Shown piece by piece: positions 35,495 to 43,578 of a stretch of DNA of 64,000 nucleotides. The DNA is taken from assembly GCF_003309065.1 (NCBI RefSeq), contig NZ_POAF01000002.1:186001-250000 (forward strand). Reading direction: 5' to 3'. The first letter of the stretch is position 1. The number at the start of each line of letters is the position of its first letter. Below the pieces are notes generated by a model. The model had not been told where the DNA came from. It searched no databases and saw only the letters and a list, made by a program, of their open reading frames with translations. The translations under genes were made by a program, and so were the position numbers. The DNA is from Glutamicibacter soli (GTDB taxonomy: Bacteria > Actinomycetota > Actinomycetes > Actinomycetales > Micrococcaceae).

Positions 35495-36962
35495 TCTGCT
35501 TTCAGCCCTGGCCTTGGTGGTGGTCTGCGTGACCACCATGCTGATCGCCTTCCACGGGCTGCGCCTGTCGCGCACCACCAGCGATTTCTACGTGGCCAGC
35601 CGCACCGTGCGCCCGTGGTGGAACGCCTCGGCCATCGGCGGCGAATACCTGTCGGCCGCCTCTTTCCTGGGTGTGGCCGGGCTGATCGTGCTCTCCGGCC
35701 AGTCCGGGCTCTGGTTCCCCATCGGGTACACGGCTGGCTACCTGATGCTGCTGCTGTTCGTCGCCGCGCCGCTGCGCCGCTCGCAGGCCTATACCATCCC
35801 CGACTTCGCCCAGATCCGCTTCGAGGAATCCAAGTCGCTGCGCAAGATCACCACCTACCTGGTGGTGGTGATCTGCTGGCTGTACATCGTCCCGCAGATG
35901 CATGGGGCGGCCCTGACCCTATCGATCGCCACCGGGCTGCCCGGATGGCTCGGACCGGTGATCGTGGCTGCGGTCGTGTGCATCACGGTGGTCTCCGGCG
36001 GCATGCGCTCGGTGACCTTCGTCCAGGCTTTCCAGTACTGGTTCAAGCTGGCAGCGCTCGTGGTCCCCACGATCTTCCTGCTCTTCCAGGTGATCCCAGA
36101 GCAGTCCAGCACCGCGCGCCTCGACAGCATCGCGACCCAGCTGGAATCGGTGGCCGGGCTGAACCTGTACGAGACCATCTCCATCATCCTCGCGCTGCTC
36201 TTCGGCACCCTGGGCCTTCCCCACGTGCTGGTGCGCTTCTACACCAACCCCACCGGGCAGGCCGCACGTTCCACTACCGTGATCGTGCTGGGCTTGCTCT
36301 CGGTGTTTTACCTGCTGCCCACCACCCTCGGCGTGCTGGGTCTGCTCTACGCCCCGCAGCTGGGCGGCAACGCGGAGACCGACGCCACGGTGCTCCTGCT
36401 GCCCTCGGCGGTGCTGGACGGGTTCCTGGGCGACTCGCTGACCGCGATCGTGGTCGGCGGCGCCTTCGCCGCGTTCCTGTCCACCACCTCCGGGCTAGTG
36501 GTCTCGCTGGCCGGGGCGCTGTCCCAGGAATTCTTCGCCGGGACCGTGCGGGGCTTCCGCATCTCCACCGTGCTGGCCACCGCCCTGCCGGTGTTCATCG
36601 CGGTGGTGACCAGCTCGCTGGCGCTGGCCGGAGCGATCGGCAACGTCTTCGCTTTCACCGCCTCGACCATCTGCCCGCTGCTGCTGCTGGGCATCTGGTG
36701 GCGCTCGCTGACCGCCCGCGGAGCCATTGCCGGCATGCTGACCGGCGCGGCCGCCTGCGGCCTGGCACTGATGATTTCCAGCCTGCTGCCCGAGGTCGAC
36801 ACCCTCTGGTTCCACATGCTGCGCCAGCCGGCTGCCTGGAGCGTCCCGCTGGCCTTCGTGGTCATGATCGCGGTCTCCCGCGCCACCGCGCGCAGCGTCC
36901 CCGCCAATGCGGACCGCATCATGGCCCGGCTGCACGTTCCGGACCGCGACTCCGCCTTCTGA
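35487..36962 (+). CDS. Sodium:solute symporter (second, LytTR-linked)
   Basis: 491 residues from GTG 35487 (GGAG 8 nt before it; an ATG nine codons earlier lies deeper in the upstream gene). About 13 helices. SSS motifs: SDFYVASRTVRPWWNASAIGGEYLSAASFLG, GTLGLPHVLVRFYTNPTGQAARS, STTSGLVVSLAGALSQEF. It is clearly homologous to the symporter at 30961 but shorter at the C-terminus and diverged in the periplasmic loops. Encoded behind a LytS/LytTR pair, so it is probably induced by its own substrate; a monocarboxylate such as pyruvate or acetate is likely. Confidence 0.92.
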   Translation: MINLLSALALVVVCVTTMLIAFHGLRLSRTTSDFYVASRTVRPWWNASAIGGEYLSAASFLGVAGLIVLSGQSGLWFPIGYTAGYLMLLLFVAAPLRRSQAYTIPDFAQIRFEESKSLRKITTYLVVVICWLYIVPQMHGAALTLSIATGLPGWLGPVIVAAVVCITVVSGGMRSVTFVQAFQYWFKLAALVVPTIFLLFQVIPEQSSTARLDSIATQLESVAGLNLYETISIILALLFGTLGLPHVLVRFYTNPTGQAARSTTVIVLGLLSVFYLLPTTLGVLGLLYAPQLGGNAETDATVLLLPSAVLDGFLGDSLTAIVVGGAFAAFLSTTSGLVVSLAGALSQEFFAGTVRGFRISTVLATALPVFIAVVTSSLALAGAIGNVFAFTASTICPLLLLGIWWRSLTARGAIAGMLTGAAACGLALMISSLLPEVDTLWFHMLRQPAAWSVPLAFVVMIAVSRATARSVPANADRIMARLHVPDRDSAF

Positions 36963-37002
36963 TCCACCGCCCACCAGCACGTGGAGTGTGCAGAGACGCA
37001 CA

Positions 37003-37045
37003 AGGCCGCCGGCCGCCGGGGAATAACCCGGGCAGGCGGCGGCCT
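37003..37045. terminator. Convergent terminator after the second symporter
   Basis: AGGCCGCCG pairs with CGGCGGCCT, enclosing a smaller CCGGG/CCCGG stem. It lies between the plus-strand symporter stop (36962) and the minus-strand DivIVA-repeat gene (stop 37062). Confidence 0.75.
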
Positions 37046-37061
37046 GTGAAGCTGCGCGGTG

Positions 37062-37634
37062 CTAGTCGATCGAGGCCATCAGCTCGACCACGCGGTCGAG
37101 GAACGCGTCGACCTGCGACTCCTCGTAGCCGTCGGTTCCGGTGGACGAGCGGAACTCCACGCGGCGCACGGTGTCCACTGACATCGGCACGTCCTTCTCG
37201 AAGTAGTCGATCAGCTGGTCGCACAAGCGGTCCACGTCTTCGACGTTGTAGCTCGAAGCGTTGGTGCGCGAGGGGCGGCGGAAGCGCTCCCCCTTGGCAC
37301 GGTGCAGTCGCCCGCGCAGGATCGCCGCCAGGCGGCCTACCTGCTGCAGCCAGACTTCCTCGCCCTGGTGGGCGATCAGGTCGTCGCGCTCGCGCTTGGC
37401 GAAGACGTCTTCCAGCCGGTCCAGCGCGCCGTCGACCTCGCGGGCCTGGTAGCCGCCCTTCTGCGGGGCGAAGGTCGTGCGGCGGATCAGGTGGCTGGTG
37501 ACCACGCTGTCGTCGTTGCCCCCGCCGTTGAAGGTGGCACGGGCGCGGCTGAGGAACGCATCAACCTGCTTGACGTTGTAGCCGAATTCCGAATCCGGGA
37601 CCCGGGAAAACGGAGCATCTTGCTGCTGCGACAC
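37062..37634 (-). CDS. Protein with four DivIVA-type (DivI1A) repeats
   Basis: 190 residues. The short DivIVA membrane-binding motif occurs four times: FGYNVKQVDAFL (17-28), GGYQAREVDGAL (60-71), SSYNVEDVDRLC (127-138) and DGYEESQVDAFL (168-179). In classic DivIVA/Wag31 one such motif precedes a long coiled coil; here there is no long coiled coil. Family members of this repeat type are common in actinobacteria but have no established role. Membrane or pole association is inferred from the motif. It lies next to cdsA. Confidence 0.85.
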   Translation of the reverse strand: MSQQQDAPFSRVPDSEFGYNVKQVDAFLSRARATFNGGGNDDSVVTSHLIRRTTFAPQKGGYQAREVDGALDRLEDVFAKRERDDLIAHQGEEVWLQQVGRLAAILRGRLHRAKGERFRRPSRTNASSYNVEDVDRLCDQLIDYFEKDVPMSVDTVRRVEFRSSTGTDGYEESQVDAFLDRVVELMASID

Positions 37635-37785
37635 GACTGATCCTTCTTCTCTCGATAAAGTCAGGGGCGGATCGAGGTGATCCGCGATCCCTAGTTATTC
37701 TATGGCGTGAGCCAAGGCATGGGTTAAAAGCCACACCGGCGGGCGTCATCCATGGGAAAGGATCACACCGCGCCGGTGCTGCGGC

Positions 37786-39039
37786 CTATGACAGGGAAAC
37801 ACTCCATGTCAGCAAGTGGGAGATCAGGTAGCCCAACGGGACGACGAAGACCACCGAGTCCAGCCGGTCCATGATGCCGCCATGGCCCGGCAGCAGGTTG
37901 CTCATGTCCTTGATGCCCAGCTCGCGCTTGATCATGGATTCGGAGAAGTCTCCCGTGGTTGCCGCGATCGTGGTGAAGAACGCCAGGATCACGCCGGTCC
38001 ACCATGGCATGTCCAGCCAGAAGTGCATGGCCAGGGCGCCGACCGCCATGGATCCAAGCATCGAGCCGGCGAAGCCCTCCCAGGACTTCTTGGGCGATAT
38101 CTTCGGGGCCATGGGATGCTTGCCGAACAGCACCCCGACGATATAGCCGAAGGTGTCGTTGCTGACCGCCAGCAGCAGGATCGTTGCGATCAGCCACTGG
38201 CCGTTGGGCTCCTCGAGGATCAGCAGCGCGAAGGACAGCAGCAGCGGGACCCAGCTGATGATGAACACGCTGCTCATCACCGAGGCCGCGGCCCCCTTCA
38301 GCCCCTCCGTCAACCGCACCAGCAGCGCGATGACCAGGCAGATCATGTAGGTGAAGCCCATGGCTTCCAGCCCGCCCCAGATCGCGCTGATCGGAAGCAT
38401 CGCCGAGGCGAGGAAGAGCGGAACCAGCGGGACCGAGGTCTTGGCGTGGGTGGTCGCACGGGCGACTTCCCAGCTGCCCACCCCGGCCAGGGCCACAATC
38501 AGTCCGACCAGCAGAGGCTCGTAGAGGAACAGGCCCGCGAGCACCAGTCCGAGCATGAGCAGTCCGACGCCGATGGCGGCCGGCAGGTTGCGCCCGGCCC
38601 GGGACTTCTTGGGCTCGGCCGGCGCGCCGACCAGCAGTTCGGTCGGGATCGAGGCCCGGGCGGCGTCCGGTTCACCGGTTTCAGCCAGGTCCTCGGACTC
38701 GCTGACCGGAGGGGGCTCGGCAGGACCTTCGACCTTGAGTTCCTCGGGAGGAACCGGAGAGCGGTCCTCCGCGGTGAAAGCCGCCTTGGCGCGCTGTTTG
38801 GCCTGCTGCGAGTCCACCGCGGCGCTCGCGGCTGGCATCCCCGGTTCAATCACCGGCTGCGGCGGGCCTGCGTCCTCGGGTTCGCGCGCGGCAGGCTTCT
38901 TGCCGCGGCGCTTGGCTTCCTTCTGCTGGGCTTCGTGCAGGGCTCTCGCCTCGCGGCGGGTCAGGGGTTTGGCTTCACCGGATGCCACTGAGGGCACCGC
39001 CGAAGCCGTGCCCTCAGTGTGATCTGTCGAGCCTGGCAT
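37786..39039 (-). CDS. cdsA: Phosphatidate cytidylyltransferase with long N-terminal extension
   Basis: 417 residues. The C-terminal part carries the CdsA signature SMIKRELGIKDMSNLLPGHGG followed by IMDRLDS, within multiple membrane helices. It makes CDP-diacylglycerol from phosphatidate and CTP for phospholipid synthesis. Residues 1 to about 150 are a charged, alanine/proline-rich, probably disordered cytoplasmic extension (KPLTRREARALHEAQQKEAKRRGKK..) not present in E. coli CdsA. The start shares one base with the frr stop (TAATG). Gene order pyrH-frr-cdsA is the common bacterial one. Confidence 0.95.
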   Translation of the reverse strand: MPGSTDHTEGTASAVPSVASGEAKPLTRREARALHEAQQKEAKRRGKKPAAREPEDAGPPQPVIEPGMPAASAAVDSQQAKQRAKAAFTAEDRSPVPPEELKVEGPAEPPPVSESEDLAETGEPDAARASIPTELLVGAPAEPKKSRAGRNLPAAIGVGLLMLGLVLAGLFLYEPLLVGLIVALAGVGSWEVARATTHAKTSVPLVPLFLASAMLPISAIWGGLEAMGFTYMICLVIALLVRLTEGLKGAAASVMSSVFIISWVPLLLSFALLILEEPNGQWLIATILLLAVSNDTFGYIVGVLFGKHPMAPKISPKKSWEGFAGSMLGSMAVGALAMHFWLDMPWWTGVILAFFTTIAATTGDFSESMIKRELGIKDMSNLLPGHGGIMDRLDSVVFVVPLGYLISHLLTWSVSLS

Positions 39040-39596
39040 TAGACTTCCAGCAGCTCGGCTTCTTTGTTCTTCAGAATCTCGTCGACTGCGTCAACGTGCT
39101 TCTTGGTCAGTGCGTCCAGGTCCTTTTCACCGCGGTTGCCCTCGTCCTCGCCGATCTCGCCGTCCTTGACGAACTTGTCGATGGCGTCCTTGGCCTTGCG
39201 GCGCAGGTTTCGCAGTGCAACGCGGGCATCCTCGCCCTTGGCGCGGGCCAGCTTGACGTACTCCTTGCGGCGCTCCTCGGTCAGCACCGGAAGGGTCACG
39301 CGGATCATCTTGCCGTCGCTCGACGGGTTGGCGCCGACCTCTGGATCACCCAGCGCCTTTTCGATCTCGCGCAGGGCGGTCACGTCGAACGGGGTGATGG
39401 TGATGGTGCGGGCCTCTGGCACGGCGAAGGAAGCCAGCTGCTGCAGCGGGGTCGGCGAGCCGTAGTAGTCCACCATGACCTTCGAGTACATGCCAGGGTG
39501 TGCACGGCCGGTGCGGATCGTGGCGAAGTCTTCCTTCGCGGCCTCAATGGTGCGGTCCATCTTTTCGGCGGTTTCCGCCAGGGTTTCGTCAATCAC
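39039..39596 (-). CDS. frr: Ribosome recycling factor
   Basis: 185 residues, the normal length. MIDETLAETAEKMDRTIEAAKEDFATIRTGRAHPGM, SPTPLQQLAS, PFDVTALREIEKAL and the basic RVALRNLRRKAKDAIDK are the typical segments. With EF-G it splits the post-termination ribosome. Sits in the conserved run tsf-pyrH-frr-cdsA; its stop is fused to the cdsA start. Confidence 0.98.
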   Translation of the reverse strand: MIDETLAETAEKMDRTIEAAKEDFATIRTGRAHPGMYSKVMVDYYGSPTPLQQLASFAVPEARTITITPFDVTALREIEKALGDPEVGANPSSDGKMIRVTLPVLTEERRKEYVKLARAKGEDARVALRNLRRKAKDAIDKFVKDGEIGEDEGNRGEKDLDALTKKHVDAVDEILKNKEAELLEV

Positions 39597-39673
39597 CGGT
39601 ACTCCTCAAGTACTCATTGCTGTTTCCACCAAGGGAAAATAAATCTAGAACAATCCTATGCCACGTTCACCGC

Positions 39674-40396
39674 TTATGCGGTGACGGTGGTGCCGATTCG
39701 CTCGCCGCGGATGGCGCGGGTGACATTGCCCTCACCTTCCATGCCGAAGACCAGCATGTCCAGCTTGTTGTCCTGGCACATGGTCATGGCGGTCTGGTCC
39801 ATCACGCGGATGTTCTTGACCAGCGCCTCGGTGTAGGTCAGCGTGTCGAGCTTGGTGGCGGTCGGGTCGGTCTTGGGATCGGCGGTATACACGCCGTCCA
39901 CGCCCGACTTGGCCATCAGCACCTCGTCGGCGTCGACTTCCAGGGCGCGCTGGGCCGCGACGGTGTCGGTGGAGAAGTACGGCAGTCCGGCGCCCGCGCC
40001 GAAGATGACCACGCGGTCCTTTTCCATGTGGCGGATTGCGCGGCGCGGGATGTAGTTCTCCGCGACCTGGGCCATGGCGATGGCCGACTGCACGCGGGTC
40101 TCGACGCCGCACTGCTCCAGGAAGTCCTGCAGGGCCAGGCAGTTCATCACGGTGCCGAGCATACCCATGTAGTCTGCGCGGGAGCGGTCCATGCCCGAAG
40201 CCGACAGCTCGGCGCCGCGGAAGAAGTTGCCGCCGCCGACGACGATCGCCACCTCGACCTCGCCCACAGTCTGGGCAATCTGCTCGGCGATGCCGCGCAC
40301 GGTCTTCGGGTCGACGCCCACCTTGCCGCCGCCGAAAACTTCTCCTGAGAGCTTGAGCAGTACGCGGCGACGCTTGGTTTCTGGGCTGGTTGACAT
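39674..40396 (-). CDS. pyrH: Uridylate kinase
   Basis: 240 residues from ATG 40396 (AGGAG 9 nt upstream). An amino-acid-kinase fold with [36 protein letters not shown] and [14 protein letters not shown]. It phosphorylates UMP to UDP and is a hexameric, GTP/UTP-regulated enzyme in bacteria. The frame stays open upstream to 40495, but that part overlaps the tsf terminator. Confidence 0.97.
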   Translation of the reverse strand: MSTSPETKRRRVLLKLSGEVFGGGKVGVDPKTVRGIAEQIAQTVGEVEVAIVVGGGNFFRGAELSASGMDRSRADYMGMLGTVMNCLALQDFLEQCGVETRVQSAIAMAQVAENYIPRRAIRHMEKDRVVIFGAGAGLPYFSTDTVAAQRALEVDADEVLMAKSGVDGVYTADPKTDPTATKLDTLTYTEALVKNIRVMDQTAMTMCQDNKLDMLVFGMEGEGNVTRAIRGERIGTTVTA

Positions 40397-40474
40397 GGGG
40401 TCTAACTCCTGCAGTTGGTAATTCTGTGGTGAGGGGATCATCCCGAGTCCCAAGCTACCTTGAGATCCGGGCTC

Positions 40475-40529
40475 GAGAAAAGGGAGGCGAGTCACCGAGT
40501 GTATGCTCGGTGCCCACCTCCCTTTTCTC
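40475..40529 (-). terminator. Terminator between tsf and pyrH
   Basis: A 13-bp outer stem (GAGAAAAGGGAGG / CCTCCCTTTTCTC) encloses a second 7-bp stem (CACCGAG / CTCGGTG). It lies 60 bp after tsf. Its A/T-rich outer pairs resemble an intrinsic terminator in either direction. Confidence 0.85.
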
Positions 40530-40588
40530 TAGTGCGGCCGGCTAGCGGCCGCGAACACATTTCGTGCGATTGCCTTCGGCGGTGAAGC

Positions 40589-41425
40589 TTAGGCGCCTAC
40601 GCGGAAACGAGCGAAGGCCTCAGCCTTGGTGCCGGCCTCTTCGAGAACCGAACCAACGGACTTCTTGGCATCCTTGGCGAAGGCCTGGTCAACCAGGACA
40701 AGCTCCTTGAAGAAGCCGGTCAGGCGGCCTTCAACGATCTTGGTCAGGGCGGCCTCTGGCTTGCCTTCGGCGCGAGCGGTCTCGTCAGCGATGCGGCGCT
40801 CGTCGGCAACCTTGTCTGCTGGAACCTCGTCGCGGGTCAGGTAGGTCGGTGCCATTGCGGCGGTGTGCACTGCAACGTCGTGGGCCACGGCAGCAGCAGC
40901 TTCCGAAGCGGAGTCGACAGCCAGCAGCACGCCAACCTGGGCAGGCAGGTCCTTGCTGGTCTTGTGCAGGTAAGCAGCAACGTGCTCGCCCTCAACGCGT
41001 GCTACGCGGCGGACAACAACCTTCTCGCCGAGGATTGCGCCCTCTTCGATGACGGTGTCGCCAACGGTCTTGCCGTCAACCTCGAAAGCCAGCAGGGTCT
41101 CGACGTCGGCTGCGCCCGAGGCGACAGCTGCGTCCAGGACCTTGTTGGCCAGGGTGATGAACTTGTCGTTCTTGGCAACGAAGTCGGTCTCGCAGTTGAT
41201 CTCGATCATGACGCCGGCCTTGCCCTCGACCTTGGCGGCAACCAGGCCCTCGGCGGTCGAGCGGCCTTCGCGCTTGGTAGCGCCCTTCAGGCCCTTGACG
41301 CGGATGATCTCGATGGCCTTCTCGGCGTCGCCGTTGGCCTCGTCCAGAGCCTTCTTAACGTCCATCATGCCGGCGCCGGTGCGCTCGCGCAGTGCCTTGA
41401 TATCAGCAGCGGTGTAGTTTGCCAC
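40589..41425 (-). CDS. tsf: Elongation factor Ts
   Basis: 278 residues. MANYTAADIKALRERTGAGMMDVKKAL is the universal EF-Ts start (TDFVAKN follows in the core), which fixes the GTG at 41425; an ATG four codons earlier is in frame. It is the guanine-nucleotide exchange factor for EF-Tu. Downstream partner of rpsB, separated by an unusual double hairpin. Confidence 0.98.
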   Translation of the reverse strand: MANYTAADIKALRERTGAGMMDVKKALDEANGDAEKAIEIIRVKGLKGATKREGRSTAEGLVAAKVEGKAGVMIEINCETDFVAKNDKFITLANKVLDAAVASGAADVETLLAFEVDGKTVGDTVIEEGAILGEKVVVRRVARVEGEHVAAYLHKTSKDLPAQVGVLLAVDSASEAAAAVAHDVAVHTAAMAPTYLTRDEVPADKVADERRIADETARAEGKPEAALTKIVEGRLTGFFKELVLVDQAFAKDAKKSVGSVLEEAGTKAEAFARFRVGA

Positions 41426-41463
41426 GTGCAATCCCATTCAGCTAGGAGTTTCAAGTTAGTTTG

Positions 41464-41501
41464 CTCGTGGGACGGGTCGGATACCCAACCCGTCCCACGA
41501 G
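41464..41501 (-). terminator. Hairpin 2 in the rpsB-tsf spacer
   Basis: A perfect 14-bp stem (CTCGTGGGACGGGT / ACCCGTCCCACGAG) with a 10-nt loop. It starts 39 bp before the tsf start codon, with no T-run after it on the minus strand, so it may be a processing or attenuation element rather than a full terminator. Confidence 0.7.
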
Positions 41502-41505
41502 AGTG

Positions 41506-41550
41506 TGGAGTTTCCCTTCACAGCACGCTAGTGCCTAAAGGGAAACTCCA
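41506..41550 (-). terminator. Hairpin 1 in the rpsB-tsf spacer
   Basis: A perfect 13-bp stem (TGGAGTTTCCCTT / AAGGGAAACTCCA) with a 19-nt loop containing a smaller GCAC..GTGC stem. It lies 17 bp after the rpsB stop and only 4 bp from the next hairpin. Confidence 0.72.
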
Positions 41551-41566
41551 GAAGTCACGGAAGTGA

Positions 41567-42382
41567 CTACTTGGCTTCTGGAGCCTCGGTCTCGGCAGCA
41601 GCCTCGGCCTTGGCCTTCTCGCCCTCGAGCAGCTCGCGCTCCCACTCAGCCAGTGGCTCAGCGGCGCCCTCGGTCTTGCCTGCAGCCTTGTTGTTCTTGG
41701 CAATCAGGCCCTCTGCCACTGCGTCGGCAACAACGCGGGTCAGCAGGTTGACGGAGCGGATGGCGTCGTCGTTACCCGGGATCGGGTAGGTGACTTCGTC
41801 AGGATCGCAGTTGGTGTCCAGGATGGCGACAACAGGGATGCCCAGCTTCTGAGCTTCGTCGATTGCCAGGTGTTCCTTCTTGGTGTCAACGATCCAGATA
41901 GCCGACGGGGTGCGGGTCAGGTTGCGGATACCACCGAGGTTGTTCTGCAGCTTGGTCAGCTCGCGCTTCAGCAGCAGCAGTTCCTTCTTGGTGTGGCCCG
42001 AACCGGCAACGTCGTCGAAGTTGATCTCTTCCAGTTCCTTCATGCGCTGAACGCGCTTGGAGACGGTCTGGAAGTTGGTCAGCATACCGCCGAGCCAGCG
42101 CTGGTTCACGTATGGCTGGCCAACGCGGTTAGCCTGCTCGGCAATTGCTTCCTGAGCCTGCTTCTTGGTGCCGACGAACAGCACCGAGCCGCCGTGTGCA
42201 ACGGTCTGCTTGACGAAGTCGTAGGCGCGGTCGATGAACGACAGCGACTGCTGCAGGTCGATGATGTAGATGCCGTTGCGCTCGGTCAGGATGAAACGCT
42301 TCATCTTCGGGTTCCAGCGACGGGTCTGGTGGCCGAAGTGTACGCCGCTGTTCAGCAGCTCTCGCATGGTTACGACTGGCAT
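41567..42382 (-). CDS. rpsB: 30S ribosomal protein S2
   Basis: 271 residues. It begins [31 protein letters not shown], and the conserved [13 protein letters not shown] and [20 protein letters not shown] follow; the C-terminal Ala/Glu-rich tail is typical of actinobacteria. AAAGGAG lies 7 nt before the ATG. Heads the rpsB-tsf unit and has a long structured leader. Confidence 0.98.
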   Translation of the reverse strand: MPVVTMRELLNSGVHFGHQTRRWNPKMKRFILTERNGIYIIDLQQSLSFIDRAYDFVKQTVAHGGSVLFVGTKKQAQEAIAEQANRVGQPYVNQRWLGGMLTNFQTVSKRVQRMKELEEINFDDVAGSGHTKKELLLLKRELTKLQNNLGGIRNLTRTPSAIWIVDTKKEHLAIDEAQKLGIPVVAILDTNCDPDEVTYPIPGNDDAIRSVNLLTRVVADAVAEGLIAKNNKAAGKTEGAAEPLAEWERELLEGEKAKAEAAAETEAPEAK

Positions 42383-42776
42383 GTCGCAACTCCTTTCAGC
42401 AGTAGCGGACCGGGCGCACGAACGCCCGCGGTAACTGCCCTAGTTGTTTGGGTTGTTGCAGATGTACATTGTGAACATCCGCCCTGGCATGAACCCCGGA
42501 ATGCTTGGCATTCCGCACGCCGTCCACCGATTCTCTCGGACCACTGGAACGGCCGGCTTCCCCGCTTGCGCGAGGAAGAACTTCATGCGCGAAGTCAATT
42601 TCCTGCCCGGAGCATCCGATTTTGGACACACCTCTGACAGAAAACTGCACTTTTCAGTGTACTACACCCCCAGGGGCCGCTTCGCCCGAGAGCAAGGTGA
42701 TCTAGCGCCCACCGCGCTGCCCACAATCAGCGGTGAATCCAACACCGGTCGGCCCGGGGCATCGCAGGGTGGATCC
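42383..42776. other. Intergenic region: rpsB leader/promoter and M23 gene promoter
   Basis: 394 bp between the divergent rpsB and M23 genes. On the rpsB side it can fold: CGGAATGC-ttg-GCATTCCG at 42497-42515 (8-bp perfect stem) and GATGT..ACATC nearby. The conserved S2 protein often represses its own mRNA through the leader, so a regulatory leader is plausible. I found no convincing gene or clear -35/-10 pair. Confidence 0.5.
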
Positions 42777-43304
42777 ATGAAACCCCTTCGAGTACTCGCA
42801 CTGATCCAACTGCTGATTTTGGGCATCATGCTGACTGCCGCGGGCACATCTGGCAACACGGCCGCACAAGGCTCCTTGCCCACAGCCGCCGCCCGCCCGG
42901 GATGGCAATGGCCGCTGGCCGGCGAGCCCGCAATCCTGACCCCGTTCGACAAGCCCGAACAGAAATGGCTCGCCGGGCACCGCGGTGTGGACCTGCGGGC
43001 AGCCGAGGACACAAGCGTGCTGGCACCCCACCGGGGAAAGGTCGCGTTCCGTTCCACGGTCGTGGACCGACCAGTGCTTGTGATCGACCACGGCTCTGGT
43101 TTTGTCACCAGCCTGGAACCTGTCAGCAGCGAGCTCGCGGCCGGCGCCTGGATCGAGGCGGGAGACAACGTCGGAACCGTGGCCACCGGAGCGCATTGCT
43201 CGAAGCGTTGCCTGCACTGGGGTGTCCGACTCGATGGCGAATACATTGATCCGGCGCTGCTTATCAGGGATCTGCGGCCATCGATCCTGTTGCCTTTGCA
43301 TTAG
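42777..43304 (+). CDS. Secreted M23-family peptidase-like protein
   Basis: 175 residues. A signal peptide (MKPLRVLALIQLLILGIMLTA) is followed by an M23 domain: GHRGVDLRA supplies His and Asp ligands and CLHWGVRLDG the second zinc motif, in which the usual HLHW/HxH appears as CLHWG. Loss of the first His of HxH may leave it non-catalytic or unusual. ATG 42777 has AGGGTGG just upstream; the frame is open much earlier but without a signal. Role: cell-wall cleavage or binding outside the membrane. Divergent from rpsB. Confidence 0.88.
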   Translation: MKPLRVLALIQLLILGIMLTAAGTSGNTAAQGSLPTAAARPGWQWPLAGEPAILTPFDKPEQKWLAGHRGVDLRAAEDTSVLAPHRGKVAFRSTVVDRPVLVIDHGSGFVTSLEPVSSELAAGAWIEAGDNVGTVATGAHCSKRCLHWGVRLDGEYIDPALLIRDLRPSILLPLH

Positions 43305-43361
43305 GCTTGCGCCGTTTCAACAGGACTGCAGGCAATTCACTGAAGACTTGAAACCGAAAAA

Positions 43362-43397
43362 TCGCCCGGCGATCTGCTGGCGCAGATCACCGGGCGA
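43362..43397 (-). terminator. Terminator shared by tRNA-Ile and the M23 gene
   Basis: A 16-bp stem with one mismatch (TCGCCCGGCGATCTGC / GCAGATCACCGGGCGA) and a 4-nt loop. On the minus strand it is followed by TTTTTCGG, so it terminates the tRNA transcript; it can also stop the convergent M23 mRNA. Confidence 0.85.
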
Positions 43398-43406
43398 CCC
43401 GAGATG

Positions 43407-43480
<74 letters not shown>

Positions 43481-43578
43481 ATCCGCGAGCTTTCCTGAAG
43501 TTTCAGGGGAAGCACACTCGAAATATTCTAGGGCATCACCAGCCCAAACGCCGATTCGGCGCACGGGCCCGAACCCAA

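Noticed and set aside
37734-37778. CACCGGCG / CGCCGGTG repeat between cdsA and the DivIVA-repeat gene
   Set aside because: 8-bp arms with a 29-nt loop; expected by chance in high-GC sequence.
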